Below, one piece after another: positions 27,201 through 34,044 of a DNA stretch of 64,000 nucleotides; the first letter of the stretch is position 1; each line of letters begins with the position of its first letter. The stretch is from Candidatus Gastranaerophilales bacterium (lineage in GTDB: Bacteria; Cyanobacteriota; Vampirovibrionia; Gastranaerophilales; Gastranaerophilaceae). The position numbers and the translations under genes are program-made. The notes below the pieces were generated by a model. The model was not told the DNA's origin. It did no database searches and saw only the letters and a program-made list of their open reading frames with translations. The stretch covers positions 1 through 64,000 of the forward strand of contig CANQAV010000008.1 of NCBI GenBank assembly GCA_947589425.1, in the 5' to 3' direction.

Positions 27201-27808
27201 GTTTTTTCAAGTATTTGGTTAAATTTTTTAAATTCGGCTTCAAAATAGTTAATTTTATTAAGCAGTTTTGTCTTTTTTGAATACATCAATCGAAACATAA
27301 CAGTGCGTGAAGTAACAAAGTCACAATTTGTTTTAAAAACGATTTTTACGGTTGTTTTAATGTTTTGAATAACTTTTTGTTTAAATTCTTCTTTATTGTA
27401 TTTTTCAAAAGTCCTGTCTAAATTAATAAAATCAATATAGAACAAAAAAACATCGGCTTCTTCTTTGTCATCAGGTTTTTTAGGAGAAATTTCGAGTGGT
27501 TTTTCATCGGAAGGCTTAGGTGATATTTCTGTTTTGTCCTGTTTTATAGGTATATTTTCTTCAATTTTATCTTCGGGTTTATTGTCAAATTCGTATCCGC
27601 ATTTACGACAGATTGAACTTGTGGCATAGTTTGCGCTGTGGCATTTCGGACAAAACTTCACAAAGGTATATCCGCATTTTTTACAGCTCACGGAGCCCAG
27701 ACGAGTTGGGGAGCCGCATCTGGGACATTTAAATATCAATCTTAATTTACAATTTGGACAAACGGTATCATCTTTTGATACTTTTGTCTTACATTTTGGA
27801 CAAATCAA
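24221..27808 (-). CDS. Zinc-ribbon / cyclase-like / ATPase / helical-repeat signalling protein
   Basis: A 1195-residue multidomain protein of unknown function. Three zinc ribbons come first (Cys pairs 3/6+17/20, 28/31+42/45, 53/56+67/70), then a Pro/Lys-rich linker. A domain at about 117-268 looks like a degraded class III nucleotide cyclase (FLFYIDFINLDRTF, LKLGSDGDVIVSNGCYSKL). A P-loop ATPase follows with Walker A APRGAGKTH (305-313) and Walker B VFIIDDFD (433-440), then winged-helix-like segments and about 550 residues of TPR-like helices. The architecture resembles STAND/AAA16 signalling ATPases. The start is TTG with only a weak GGAA. It is the first gene of its run. Confidence 0.8.
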   Translation of the reverse strand: MICPKCKTKVSKDDTVCPNCKLRLIFKCPRCGSPTRLGSVSCKKCGYTFVKFCPKCHSANYATSSICRKCGYEFDNKPEDKIEENIPIKQDKTEISPKPSDEKPLEISPKKPDDKEEADVFLFYIDFINLDRTFEKYNKEEFKQKVIQNIKTTVKIVFKTNCDFVTSRTVMFRLMYSKKTKLLNKINYFEAEFKKFNQILEKTLDCGISYKFIITTEDEVRSNGEITQLKLGSDGDVIVSNGCYSKLNSELSLIKISPDSYKMVFLDQKPVFEQSEDEKYDKALEIMLNNLADNNSKIRAISLNAPRGAGKTHLLNDLYYRVNRAKLNNTAVFYSQCSALTQISPYGLIQNLFSTLFECPNILAEDFNIKSFEKKVLEKLQLEKIDDEALETLANLIYPIKKDYFENILINKEITYKYLKDIFDYIKQKKNLVFIIDDFDLIDESSYGFLKHLVVNDYFEHDAKLVLGYKNQHSIAIYFQSNKLNNNNCLNISLRQYNIPESQAFIKKVLGQNSIVPSELLSQIAYNAKGNLAYIEQILQYLFERKILTVQDKAVKFKGQISEIHIPPTLEECFVKRLEFLKEQNQKEYVFLNVASLLGDKLDCGILSEVFSLSRDAFYETVKRLEKRGYLKRKYDDVYGFKNSLTWSYCYIRAKDEILIKNEAKKLLSGLNNKVISTPLICPILAQIIENKELAFNLWTRNLQFASYIGDLNIYAMAQKQSLILLESIKTDNFEYIKNNICERLGKLVYTKSPAQARDYLTNAIASAQKNNNKNKVIDLSGYLVKSEYLTQDYTGVVEVADNILKYFNKSDRTEKKNVTELQIALIKTRKLQALLKLGQWEEISSIVNTEINPTLQKHLNFFSKHKWISQNEIFYSWIESNIILAQSYAQQGSPLAFELIDEIDKVLSKEKGQKTDELKLRLEYASAMAYTSRGYFEESQAILGDIIKDYSYVIDTPDFCEWNIINIINKVLSLDLGSIKEELFEAAAYANNANDEFSKNILKTLLAYVFLEEKSYLKALGIATEEMQYFSSKKIAFGALLAWYISAAATASNKADMYCIEICEKAVKICENAQNNNNYFKILFQELLAKSYLKLNDKENAQMYCDLALQSAITNELTYLQVRLNSLKATIARERMTEQPNNKKYDYAQNIIKLYNRTIDSASRLNLKNHIKKLEKDLTSFRAYCQLNRIIEDK

Positions 27809-27937
27809 AATTTTTATTCCGATATAGAGTTATAACTTTTCCAACAAAATTATAATACAAATATCTTTTTTTGAAATTTTATTGTAAACTTTGTAAATTT
27901 TTTGTTTTTTAATTTTTTCTTGTAGTAATATTTTTTT
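27809..27937. promoter_or_regulatory. Divergent promoter region, pdxJ and giant ATPase gene
   Basis: A 129-bp AT-only-looking spacer. On the plus strand TAATAT (27926-27931) ends 6 nt before the pdxJ ATG, so that transcript is predicted to be leaderless. On the minus strand a TATAAT lies near 27850, compatible with a promoter for the large gene. No operator symmetry stands out. Confidence 0.45.
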
Positions 27938-28645
27938 ATGAATTTAGGAGTAAATATTGACCATATTGCAACTTTAAGAAATGCCAGAGGCGGTTTTGAG
28001 CCCGATATAGTTGAAGCTGCAAAAATTATTTTAAAAGAAGATGTTTTTGCTCTTACCATGCATTTAAGGGAAGACAGGCGGCACATTAAAGACGAAGATT
28101 TATATAACATCAAAAAGCTTGGTGCAAAAATCAATCTTGAAATGGCTGCAACAAAAGAAATTTTAAATATTGCACTTGATGTTGAGCCTTACAGTGTTTG
28201 TATCGTTCCCGAAAGAAGACAGGAAATTACAACCGAAGGCGGGCTTGACGCTTATTCTCAAAAGGAATATCTGAAAGAATTTATAAAACCCCTGAAAGAC
28301 AAAGGTATTATTGTAAGCTTTTTTACGGATGCCCAAAACAAGGCGCTTGAAGCTTCAAAATATGCGGGTGCGGATTATGTTGAACTTCACACCGGCTGTT
28401 TTTCAAATGCATTTTTAAAAAATGATTATCAAAATGAACTTGAGCAGTTAAAAAAAGCATCTTTATATGCTCAAGATATAGGGCTTAAAGTTAATGCCGG
28501 ACACGGTTTAACTTATGATAACGTATATTTAATGAAAGAAGTAGCAAATTTAAGCGAATTAAATATCGGACACAGCATAATTTCAAAAGCGGTATTTATC
28601 GGGTTGGATAATGCCGTAAAAGAAATGCTGAAGCTTATAAAATAA
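27938..28645 (+). CDS. pdxJ: Pyridoxine 5'-phosphate synthase
   Basis: Final ring-closing step of the DXP-dependent vitamin B6 route, condensing 1-amino-3-hydroxyacetone phosphate with DXP. 235 residues, TIM barrel. Signatures: LGVNIDHIATLRNARGG at the N-terminus, TMHLREDRRHI with substrate-binding residues, NLEMAAT, VPERRQEITTEGG, and GLKVNAGHGLTYDN near the C-terminus. It implies de novo PLP synthesis. It is transcribed alone, upstream of rplU, which has its own promoter. Confidence 0.97.
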   Translation: MNLGVNIDHIATLRNARGGFEPDIVEAAKIILKEDVFALTMHLREDRRHIKDEDLYNIKKLGAKINLEMAATKEILNIALDVEPYSVCIVPERRQEITTEGGLDAYSQKEYLKEFIKPLKDKGIIVSFFTDAQNKALEASKYAGADYVELHTGCFSNAFLKNDYQNELEQLKKASLYAQDIGLKVNAGHGLTYDNVYLMKEVANLSELNIGHSIISKAVFIGLDNAVKEMLKLIK

Positions 28646-28662
28646 GTTTTGTAAACATTTTC

Positions 28663-28691
28663 TTGACAGTAAATTTTGTCTTTTATATATT
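28663..28691 (+). promoter_or_regulatory. rplU-rpmA promoter
   Basis: TTGACA (28663-28668), exactly 17 nt, TATATT (28686-28691). This is the best sigma-70-type match in the window, fitting a highly expressed ribosomal protein operon. Confidence 0.75.
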
Positions 28692-28708
28692 ATTAATGCA
28701 GATAGGTT

Positions 28709-28752
28709 GATTGCGCCTAAATGCTCGTTAATTCAACGCACGAGCTGCAATC
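28709..28752 (+). ncRNA. Structured 5' leader of rplU (L21-leader-like)
   Basis: Two nested stems lie between the promoter and rplU: outer GATTGC (28709-28714) with GCAATC (28747-28752), inner GCTCG (28723-28727) with CGAGC (28741-28745). This is the place and size of ribosomal-protein L21 leaders that let L21 control its own operon. Identity to the known L21 leader families has not been tested. Confidence 0.55.
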
Positions 28753-28773
28753 CCTTAAAAGAAAGGATATAAA

Positions 28774-29127
28774 ATGTACGCAATAGTTGAAACAGGCGGA
28801 AAGCAATACAAATTTGAAGAAGGAAAATATACCGATATCGAATTGCTTGAAGCTCAAAAGGACGAAAAAATAGTTTTTGATAAAATCGTTATGCTTGTTA
28901 ACGGAAAGAAATCAAAAGTAGGAACTCCCTATGTGACTTCTGCCACTGTTGACGCAACAGTTGTAAAAAACGACAAAGCAAAAAAAGTAATTGTTTACAA
29001 ACAGCGTCCTAAAAAAGGAACAAGAGTTAAACAAGGTCACAGACAACAGTTCACCAGAGTTATGATTAACAAAATCAATACAAAAGCAAAATCATCAAAA
29101 GGTGAAGAAACTACAGGAGAAGAATAA
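28774..29127 (+). CDS. rplU: 50S ribosomal protein L21
   Basis: Large-subunit protein, 117 residues. It begins [19 protein letters not shown] and contains [22 protein letters not shown], both family hallmarks. A short Ser/Glu/Thr tail ([11 protein letters not shown]) extends past the usual end. AAAGGAT lies six bases before ATG. It is followed two bases later by rpmA, and preceded by a structured leader that may give autoregulation. Confidence 0.98.
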   Translation: MYAIVETGGKQYKFEEGKYTDIELLEAQKDEKIVFDKIVMLVNGKKSKVGTPYVTSATVDATVVKNDKAKKVIVYKQRPKKGTRVKQGHRQQFTRVMINKINTKAKSSKGEETTGEE

Positions 29128-29129
29128 AA

Positions 29130-29384
29130 ATGGCACATAAAAAGGGTGTAGGTTCATCAAAGAACGGCAGAGATTCCGAAAGTAAACGATTAGGCGTTAA
29201 AAAATTCGGCAACGAACAAGTTGTTGCAGGAAATATAATTGTAAGACAAAAAGGTACAAAAATTCATCCCGGCAACAATGTTGGTATGGGTAAAGATAAT
29301 ACGTTATTTGCACTTGTAGACGGTGTGGTTAAATTTGAGCCCTACAGAAGAACAAGAAAACAAGTCAGCGTATATTCCAACTAA
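29130..29384 (+). CDS. rpmA: 50S ribosomal protein L27
   Basis: Large-subunit protein at the peptidyl-transferase centre, 84 residues. It begins [20 protein letters not shown], the bacterial L27 N-terminus without the cleavable leader found in Firmicutes, and contains [26 protein letters not shown] precedes the ATG. It is co-transcribed with rplU, and probably with the tRNA-Asp gene 23 bp downstream. Confidence 0.98.
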   Translation: MAHKKGVGSSKNGRDSESKRLGVKKFGNEQVVAGNIIVRQKGTKIHPGNNVGMGKDNTLFALVDGVVKFEPYRRTRKQVSVYSN

Positions 29385-29407
29385 ATAAATGAAAATTTAA
29401 TATGGAT

Positions 29408-29485
29408 GGGAGCGTAGCTCAGTTTGGTTAGAGCGCTTGCCTGTCACGCAAGAGGTCGCGGGTTCGAGCCCCGTCGTTCCCGCCA
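29408..29485 (+). tRNA. tRNA-Asp (GTC)
   Basis: A 78-nt cloverleaf. The acceptor stem is GGGAGCG with CGTTCCC (one G-T pair). The D-arm is GCTC...GAGC, the anticodon arm CTTGC-CTGTCAC-GCAAG with anticodon GTC, and the T-arm has loop TTCGAGC. Discriminator G is followed by an encoded CCA. A terminator follows at once. The adjacent downstream DNA looks acquired. Confidence 0.97.
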
Positions 29486-29492
29486 TATAATT

Positions 29493-29518
29493 AAAAAAGC
29501 CCCAATCGGGGCTTTTTT
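29493..29518 (+). terminator. Terminator after rplU-rpmA-tRNA-Asp
   Basis: A strong stem AAAGCCCC with GGGGCTTT and a 4-nt loop region, flanked by A6 and T6. It ends the ribosomal protein/tRNA transcript. Confidence 0.92.
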
Positions 29519-29537
29519 AATACTTATTTACGGAATA

Positions 29538-29583
29538 TTAAGCTTGATGCGCTTTTAACTTCACATCAGACATTTTATCGCAG
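29538..29583 (-). pseudogene. Remnant of the 3' end of an HExxH peptidase gene (direct repeat, left copy)
   Basis: On the minus strand these 46 bases read CDKMSDVKLKAHQA and a stop, matching the last 14 residues (CDKMSAMKLKAHQG) of the intact gene at 36911-37921. The DNA matches 36911-36956 at 41 of 46 bases, in the same orientation, starting exactly at the stop codon. Upstream, the frame hits a stop three codons away, so this is a relic of a paralogue or a duplicated end. Confidence 0.8.
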
Positions 29584-29656
29584 CTACATTATGACTTAGG
29601 ATAAATTGATGGAATTTATCTAAAAATATTTTAGAAATAAATTCTGATTTTAATAC

Positions 29657-29685
29657 TTGACAGGTAAACTATTAAATAGTAAAGT
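29657..29685 (+). promoter_or_regulatory. Promoter and operator of the island operon
   Basis: TTGACA (29657-29662), 17 nt, TAAAGT (29680-29685). The spacer contains a perfect inverted repeat ACTATT-A-AATAGT (29668-29680) that runs into the -10. This is the classic place for a MarR repressor to block RNA polymerase, and the first gene, 23 bp downstream, encodes a MarR protein. Confidence 0.65.
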
Positions 29686-29708
29686 AATTTTATCGGGATT
29701 AAGAAACT

Positions 29709-30173
29709 ATGACAAAAACTCTGAAACTTGAGCAGGAATGCATATATAGCATTGTAGGCGCATATAATTTATTGCTTAAAAACCTTGAAAAAGTTTTTAA
29801 ACCATACAACATTAGTGTTTCCAAATTCAATATTTTAATGGTTATAAAACACAAAGCTCCAAAAGAAGGAATAAGCCAGATTGACATTGGCTCAAAACTA
29901 ATTGTGGGAGAAGCAAATATTGCAAAAATAACAAATAAATTATACGAACAATGTTATATTACAAGAAAAACCAATCCAAATGACAGAAGATACAACCTTT
30001 TAAAAATTACAAAGAAAGGCTCTGATTTACTCGATGAAATTTGGCCTAAATATTTAAAAGCCGTAGAAAATTTAACAAAAAATTTAAAAAAAGATGAAAA
30101 AGATATATTAATTAAAATAACAAAAAACTGGACGGAATCATTAAAAAAGAAAGGTTTGAAAGAAATTGACTAA
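29709..30173 (+). CDS. MarR family transcriptional regulator
   Basis: Dimeric winged-helix regulator, 154 residues. The recognition helix region is ISQIDIGSKLIVGEANIAKITNKL, followed by the wing with the MarR signature DRRYNLLKITKKG (near 97-109). Long helices at both ends form the dimer interface. As first gene of the island, behind a palindrome placed between -35 and -10, it probably represses its own operon and is released by a pathway product or precursor. The Shine-Dalgarno is weak. The next gene starts inside its last codons. Confidence 0.88.
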   Translation: MTKTLKLEQECIYSIVGAYNLLLKNLEKVFKPYNISVSKFNILMVIKHKAPKEGISQIDIGSKLIVGEANIAKITNKLYEQCYITRKTNPNDRRYNLLKITKKGSDLLDEIWPKYLKAVENLTKNLKKDEKDILIKITKNWTESLKKKGLKEID

Positions 30174-31152
30174 CGTTAAAATTATTGCTACGGGCTCATA
30201 TTTGCCCCCCAAAACAGTAACGGATGATATTTTTGACAAAAGATTTAATCTTGAAAAAGGGACAACTTTTAAAAAATCCGGTGTTAAAATAAGACACTAT
30301 GCAGAAAGCGAAACGCAAGTTGATATGGCCATATATGCAATTAAAGAAGCATTTAAGGAAATTGAAGATAAAAATATTGATTGTATTGTTTTTGCAGGCG
30401 GAACACCACAGCAGCTAATTCCTTGCACTGCTTCATTAATTCAAAAAGCATTAGGAAAGGAATATAATTGCATTCCATGTTTTGATATAAATTCAACCTG
30501 CCTTAGCTTTGTAACTGCGTTTGATACAATTTCTTATTTAATTGATTCCGGAAAATATAAAAGAATTCTTTTGGTTTCAAGCGATATAGCATCTCCGGGA
30601 ATAAACAAAAAAGATTTCAACAGTTCAATTTTATTTGGAGATGGAGCCGCAGCCGCTATTATAGAAAAAACACCCGATAATGGAACATCCGGAATTTTAA
30701 CCTATAATTTTAAAACATTTGGTGAAGGTGCTCAATATGCCAGAATTTCAGGTGGTTCAAGTTATCTACCGTCTTATAAATACAGCAATGAAAACAGGGA
30801 TGAATATTTATTTCATATGGACGGATTAAAGCTCTATGAAATAGCTTCAAAACACATTGTCAAGATATTTAATGATGCACTGGATAGTCAAAACCTGACA
30901 CTTGATGATATTAAGCTTGTAATTCCTCATCAGGCAAGCTTAATGGCAATGAAATTAATACAGAGGAAATTAAAAATTCCAACCGAAAAATACATGTATC
31001 ATATAGAAAATCAAGGCAACACAATTGCTTCCTCAATCCCTCTTTGCCTTGATTATGCAATTAAAAATAAAATGGTGAAAAGAAAAGATAAGGTAATTTT
31101 ACTTGGAACATCAGCAGGCTTATCAATAGGAGTAATGGTATTTGAGTATTAA
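30166..31152 (+). CDS. KAS III-like beta-ketoacyl synthase
   Basis: Thiolase-fold condensing enzyme of the FabH/OleA superfamily, 328 residues. The Cys-His-Asn triad is visible: Cys112 in NSTCLSFVTAF, His255 in VIPHQASLMA, Asn285 in ENQGNTIASSIPL. It would join an acyl-CoA or acyl-ACP starter to a malonyl-type or second acyl extender by Claisen condensation. The gene is not in a fatty acid locus, so a specialised starter-loading role is more likely than housekeeping FabH. The start is TTG, overlapping the marR end by 8 nt. It is coupled to the ATP-grasp gene by an 11-nt overlap. Confidence 0.9.
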   Translation: MTNVKIIATGSYLPPKTVTDDIFDKRFNLEKGTTFKKSGVKIRHYAESETQVDMAIYAIKEAFKEIEDKNIDCIVFAGGTPQQLIPCTASLIQKALGKEYNCIPCFDINSTCLSFVTAFDTISYLIDSGKYKRILLVSSDIASPGINKKDFNSSILFGDGAAAAIIEKTPDNGTSGILTYNFKTFGEGAQYARISGGSSYLPSYKYSNENRDEYLFHMDGLKLYEIASKHIVKIFNDALDSQNLTLDDIKLVIPHQASLMAMKLIQRKLKIPTEKYMYHIENQGNTIASSIPLCLDYAIKNKMVKRKDKVILLGTSAGLSIGVMVFEY

Positions 31153-32281
31153 AAATATTTTAATAACAGGCTCACGTGCCCCTGCCGCACTTTTTTTAAT
31201 AAGAAAATTATCAAAAGAAGGATATAATATATTTACTGCTGAGAGCTGTGATTATTTTTTGGGTAAATATTCAATTTGTGTTAAGCGAAATTATAAAATT
31301 ACAGCACCTAATGCAAATTTTGAGCAATTTATAAAAGATATCATTGAAATTATCCAAAAAGAAAAAATTGACCTGATTATTCCGACTTGCGAAGAAATTT
31401 TTCATATTTCAAAGGAGAAAAAGACTTTAGAAAAATATTGTCAAGTCTTTTGCGATAATCTTGAAAACTTACTTGAATTACACAATAAATGGAGTTTTTA
31501 TAACAAAATTAAAAATTCAAATTATGATATTAAACTGCCCCAAAGCTGGTATATTGAAACCTTAAATGATGTAAAAAATATAATTAAAGATAATCAAAAA
31601 TATATTTTAAAACCTGTTTATTCAAGGTTTGCAGCAAAAACAAAAATTATTGATAAAATTCCAAAAAAGCTTGAATACAATCAATATATCCTGCAAGAAT
31701 TTATTGAAGGAGAGCAATTTTGCAGTTATTCAATTATAAAAAACCGTAAATTAAATCTATATAGTGATTATAAAACAATATACAGTGCTAATGGCGGAGC
31801 AACAATAGCTTTTAAGTATGCGCAAAATGAAAAAATAAAAGAATTTGTTGAAAATTTTTCTAAAAATGAAAATTTTGAAGGTCAAATAGCTTTTGATTTT
31901 ATACAAAATGATAACGGTTTATATTTAATTGAATGCAACCCAAGACTAACAAGCGGTATTCAATTATTTAACGAAGATATATCCGAAGCATTTTTATCTG
32001 ATAAACAAATAAAAACTTATTATCCCAAAAAAGAAACTAAATCCGTATTATTTCTTGCAATGTTAATTTATAGCTTATCTAACATACATTCTTTTAAAGA
32101 TGTTATCAGTTGGTTTGAAACAACATTTTTATCAAAAGATGTTATATTTGATAAATATGATATAAAACCATTTTTAATGCAAGGGTTTATAATGATTATG
32201 ATGATAATATCAGGGTTAAAACAAAATATTAATTTAAAAGAAATATCAACTTATGATATAGAATGGAACGGAAATGACTAA
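31142..32281 (+). CDS. ATP-grasp ligase
   Basis: Carboxylate-amine or carboxylate-thiol ligase of the ATP-grasp superfamily, 379 residues. An N-terminal pre-ATP-grasp Rossmann domain (NILITGSRAPAALFLIRKL) is followed by the ATP-binding lobes with YILKPVYSRFAAKT and ILQEFIEGEQFCSYSI. The metal-binding motif is LYLIECNPRLTSGIQ (Glu, Asn, Arg). The last 100 residues are less conserved and contain a hydrophobic stretch (FLMQGFIMIMMIISG) that may touch the membrane. It probably forms an amide or ester on the pathway intermediate. TTG start. Confidence 0.87.
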   Translation: MSIKNILITGSRAPAALFLIRKLSKEGYNIFTAESCDYFLGKYSICVKRNYKITAPNANFEQFIKDIIEIIQKEKIDLIIPTCEEIFHISKEKKTLEKYCQVFCDNLENLLELHNKWSFYNKIKNSNYDIKLPQSWYIETLNDVKNIIKDNQKYILKPVYSRFAAKTKIIDKIPKKLEYNQYILQEFIEGEQFCSYSIIKNRKLNLYSDYKTIYSANGGATIAFKYAQNEKIKEFVENFSKNENFEGQIAFDFIQNDNGLYLIECNPRLTSGIQLFNEDISEAFLSDKQIKTYYPKKETKSVLFLAMLIYSLSNIHSFKDVISWFETTFLSKDVIFDKYDIKPFLMQGFIMIMMIISGLKQNINLKEISTYDIEWNGND

Positions 32282-33248
32282 GGCAATTGTTACTGGGGCA
32301 ACAGGTTTTTTAGGATTTCATCTTGTAAAAAAATTGAAAAAAATGAATTTTGAAGTCATCGGACTCGGACGAAATATTGAAAAAGGCAATAAATTAAAAG
32401 AATTAGGCGCAAAATTCATTTCCGTTGATTTATCAGAAAAAGAAAAATTAGATAAAATTTTTCAAGATATTGATTATGTTTTTCATTGTGCAGCCAAATC
32501 AAGTGTTTGGGGAGATTATAAATCTTTTTATAAGGCAAATGTTGAAGGTACAAAAAATATAGCTGATATATGTTTAAAAAATAATGTAAAAAGACTTATT
32601 TATGTTTCAAGCCCAAGCATATATTTTGATTTTAAAAATAAATTAAATATAAAAGAAACGGAACTTCCGACAAAACACCCCGCTAATAATTATATAAAAA
32701 CAAAAATTATAGCAGAAAGTGTTATTGATAATGCTTATAGTCAAGGGCTGGACGTTATTACAATCCGCCCGAGAGGAATTTTCGGCTCGGGTGACAGTGC
32801 TATCTTACCTCGCCTGTTAAAAGCAAACAGAGAAAAATTTATACCAAAAACCGCAAAAGATGATATTTTAATTGATATAACACATGTTGATAATGTTGTT
32901 ATTGCAATGATTTTGGCAATGCAAGCGGATAAAAAATATAACGGTGAAAAATATAACATTACAAATGATGAAAGTATTTATTTATTTAAAACTTTAGAAA
33001 ATATACTTAAAAGCAGGAAAGAAAAGTTTAATTCAAAATATATTCCTTATAACTTGATGTTTTTACTTGTATCAATAATAGAATTTTTATATAAATTTAT
33101 CCCAAACAAAGAGCCCGCATTCACAAGATATTCGCTTGGGCTTTTATCATTTAGCCAGACTCTTGATATAACAAAAGCAAAAAATGATTTAAAATATAAA
33201 CCGATAATTTCTATTGAAGAAGGCTTAAAGGAGTGCCTGAATGATTGA
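32274..33248 (+). CDS. NAD(P)-dependent reductase, extended SDR (3beta-HSD/OleD-like)
   Basis: Extended short-chain dehydrogenase, 324 residues. The cofactor motif is TGATGFLG (7-14), and the catalytic residues are Ser in YVSSPSIYF and Tyr140/Lys144 in NYIKTK. Two segments, HCAAKSSVWGDYKSFYKANVE and the C-terminal TRYSLGLLSFSQTLDITKA followed by SIEEGL, are the kind seen in 3beta-hydroxysteroid dehydrogenase and OleD proteins, which act on beta-keto or beta-hydroxy substrates. It fits reduction of the ketone made by the KAS III-like enzyme. ATG start with an 8-nt overlap. A hydrophobic patch near 257-275 may associate with membrane. Confidence 0.87.
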   Translation: MTKAIVTGATGFLGFHLVKKLKKMNFEVIGLGRNIEKGNKLKELGAKFISVDLSEKEKLDKIFQDIDYVFHCAAKSSVWGDYKSFYKANVEGTKNIADICLKNNVKRLIYVSSPSIYFDFKNKLNIKETELPTKHPANNYIKTKIIAESVIDNAYSQGLDVITIRPRGIFGSGDSAILPRLLKANREKFIPKTAKDDILIDITHVDNVVIAMILAMQADKKYNGEKYNITNDESIYLFKTLENILKSRKEKFNSKYIPYNLMFLLVSIIEFLYKFIPNKEPAFTRYSLGLLSFSQTLDITKAKNDLKYKPIISIEEGLKECLND

Positions 33249-34044
33249 ATATAAAATATTAAAAGCGGGATATTGCCTTCAAAACGAATTATGCTCAATA
33301 ATAAAAGGCAAAAACAAACAAACAAAATTTTATGCAATGTTTGTTCTTTTGAAACACGAGAAATACGGAAATATATTATTTGATACGGGTTATAGTAATT
33401 ATTTCTATGAAGCTTCTCAATTTTTTCCATATTCAATATATGAAAAAATCACCCCTGTTTTTACGGATAAACAAAATTCGGCAAAATATCAACTTGAGCA
33501 ATTAGGAATTAACTCAAACGACATTTCATATATTATTATTTCTCATTTCCATGCCGACCACATCGGAGGTCTTAAAGATTTTAACAATGCAAAATTTATA
33601 TGCCATAAAGAAGCATATAGTTATTTAAAAAATAAAAAAGGGGTAAGTGCGCTCAAAGAAGGTTTTTTGCCAAATTTATTACCTGATGATTTTGAAAAAA
33701 GATTAATAACTTTAGAGAATAAAATTATATCAAGCGATTTTAAGCCATTCGACAGTTATTATGATGTATTTAATGATAAAAGTATTCTTGCTTTTGATTT
33801 ATCGGGGCACGCCAAAGGGCAAATCGGAATACTTGTTAATGATAAATTTTTTGCAGCTGATTCTTGTTGGCACAGTAAGTCTTATAAGAAAAATCTTCCG
33901 CCGCCCTTATGGGTCAGATTGCTTTTGGGTGATAACAAAGAATATTTAAAAACTTTAGATAAACTGCATCAATTTTACGATAAAAATCCCGAAATTGAGA
34001 TTATACCATCACATTGTAACGATTTTTGGAGTAAATATGTTTAA
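33241..34044 (+). CDS. Metallo-beta-lactamase-fold hydrolase
   Basis: Two-metal hydrolase, 267 residues, without a signal peptide. The HxHxDH motif is SHFHADHIGG (102-107). The other ligands lie in DLSGHAKGQIG (His), FAADSCWHSK (Asp) and EIIPSHCNDF (His). The spacing is like N-acyl-homoserine lactonases and related small-molecule esterases or lactonases. In this operon it may hydrolyse a thioester, lactone or ester intermediate, or give self-protection. ATG start overlapping the reductase gene by 8 nt. Confidence 0.88.
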   Translation: MIEYKILKAGYCLQNELCSIIKGKNKQTKFYAMFVLLKHEKYGNILFDTGYSNYFYEASQFFPYSIYEKITPVFTDKQNSAKYQLEQLGINSNDISYIIISHFHADHIGGLKDFNNAKFICHKEAYSYLKNKKGVSALKEGFLPNLLPDDFEKRLITLENKIISSDFKPFDSYYDVFNDKSILAFDLSGHAKGQIGILVNDKFFAADSCWHSKSYKKNLPPPLWVRLLLGDNKEYLKTLDKLHQFYDKNPEIEIIPSHCNDFWSKYV

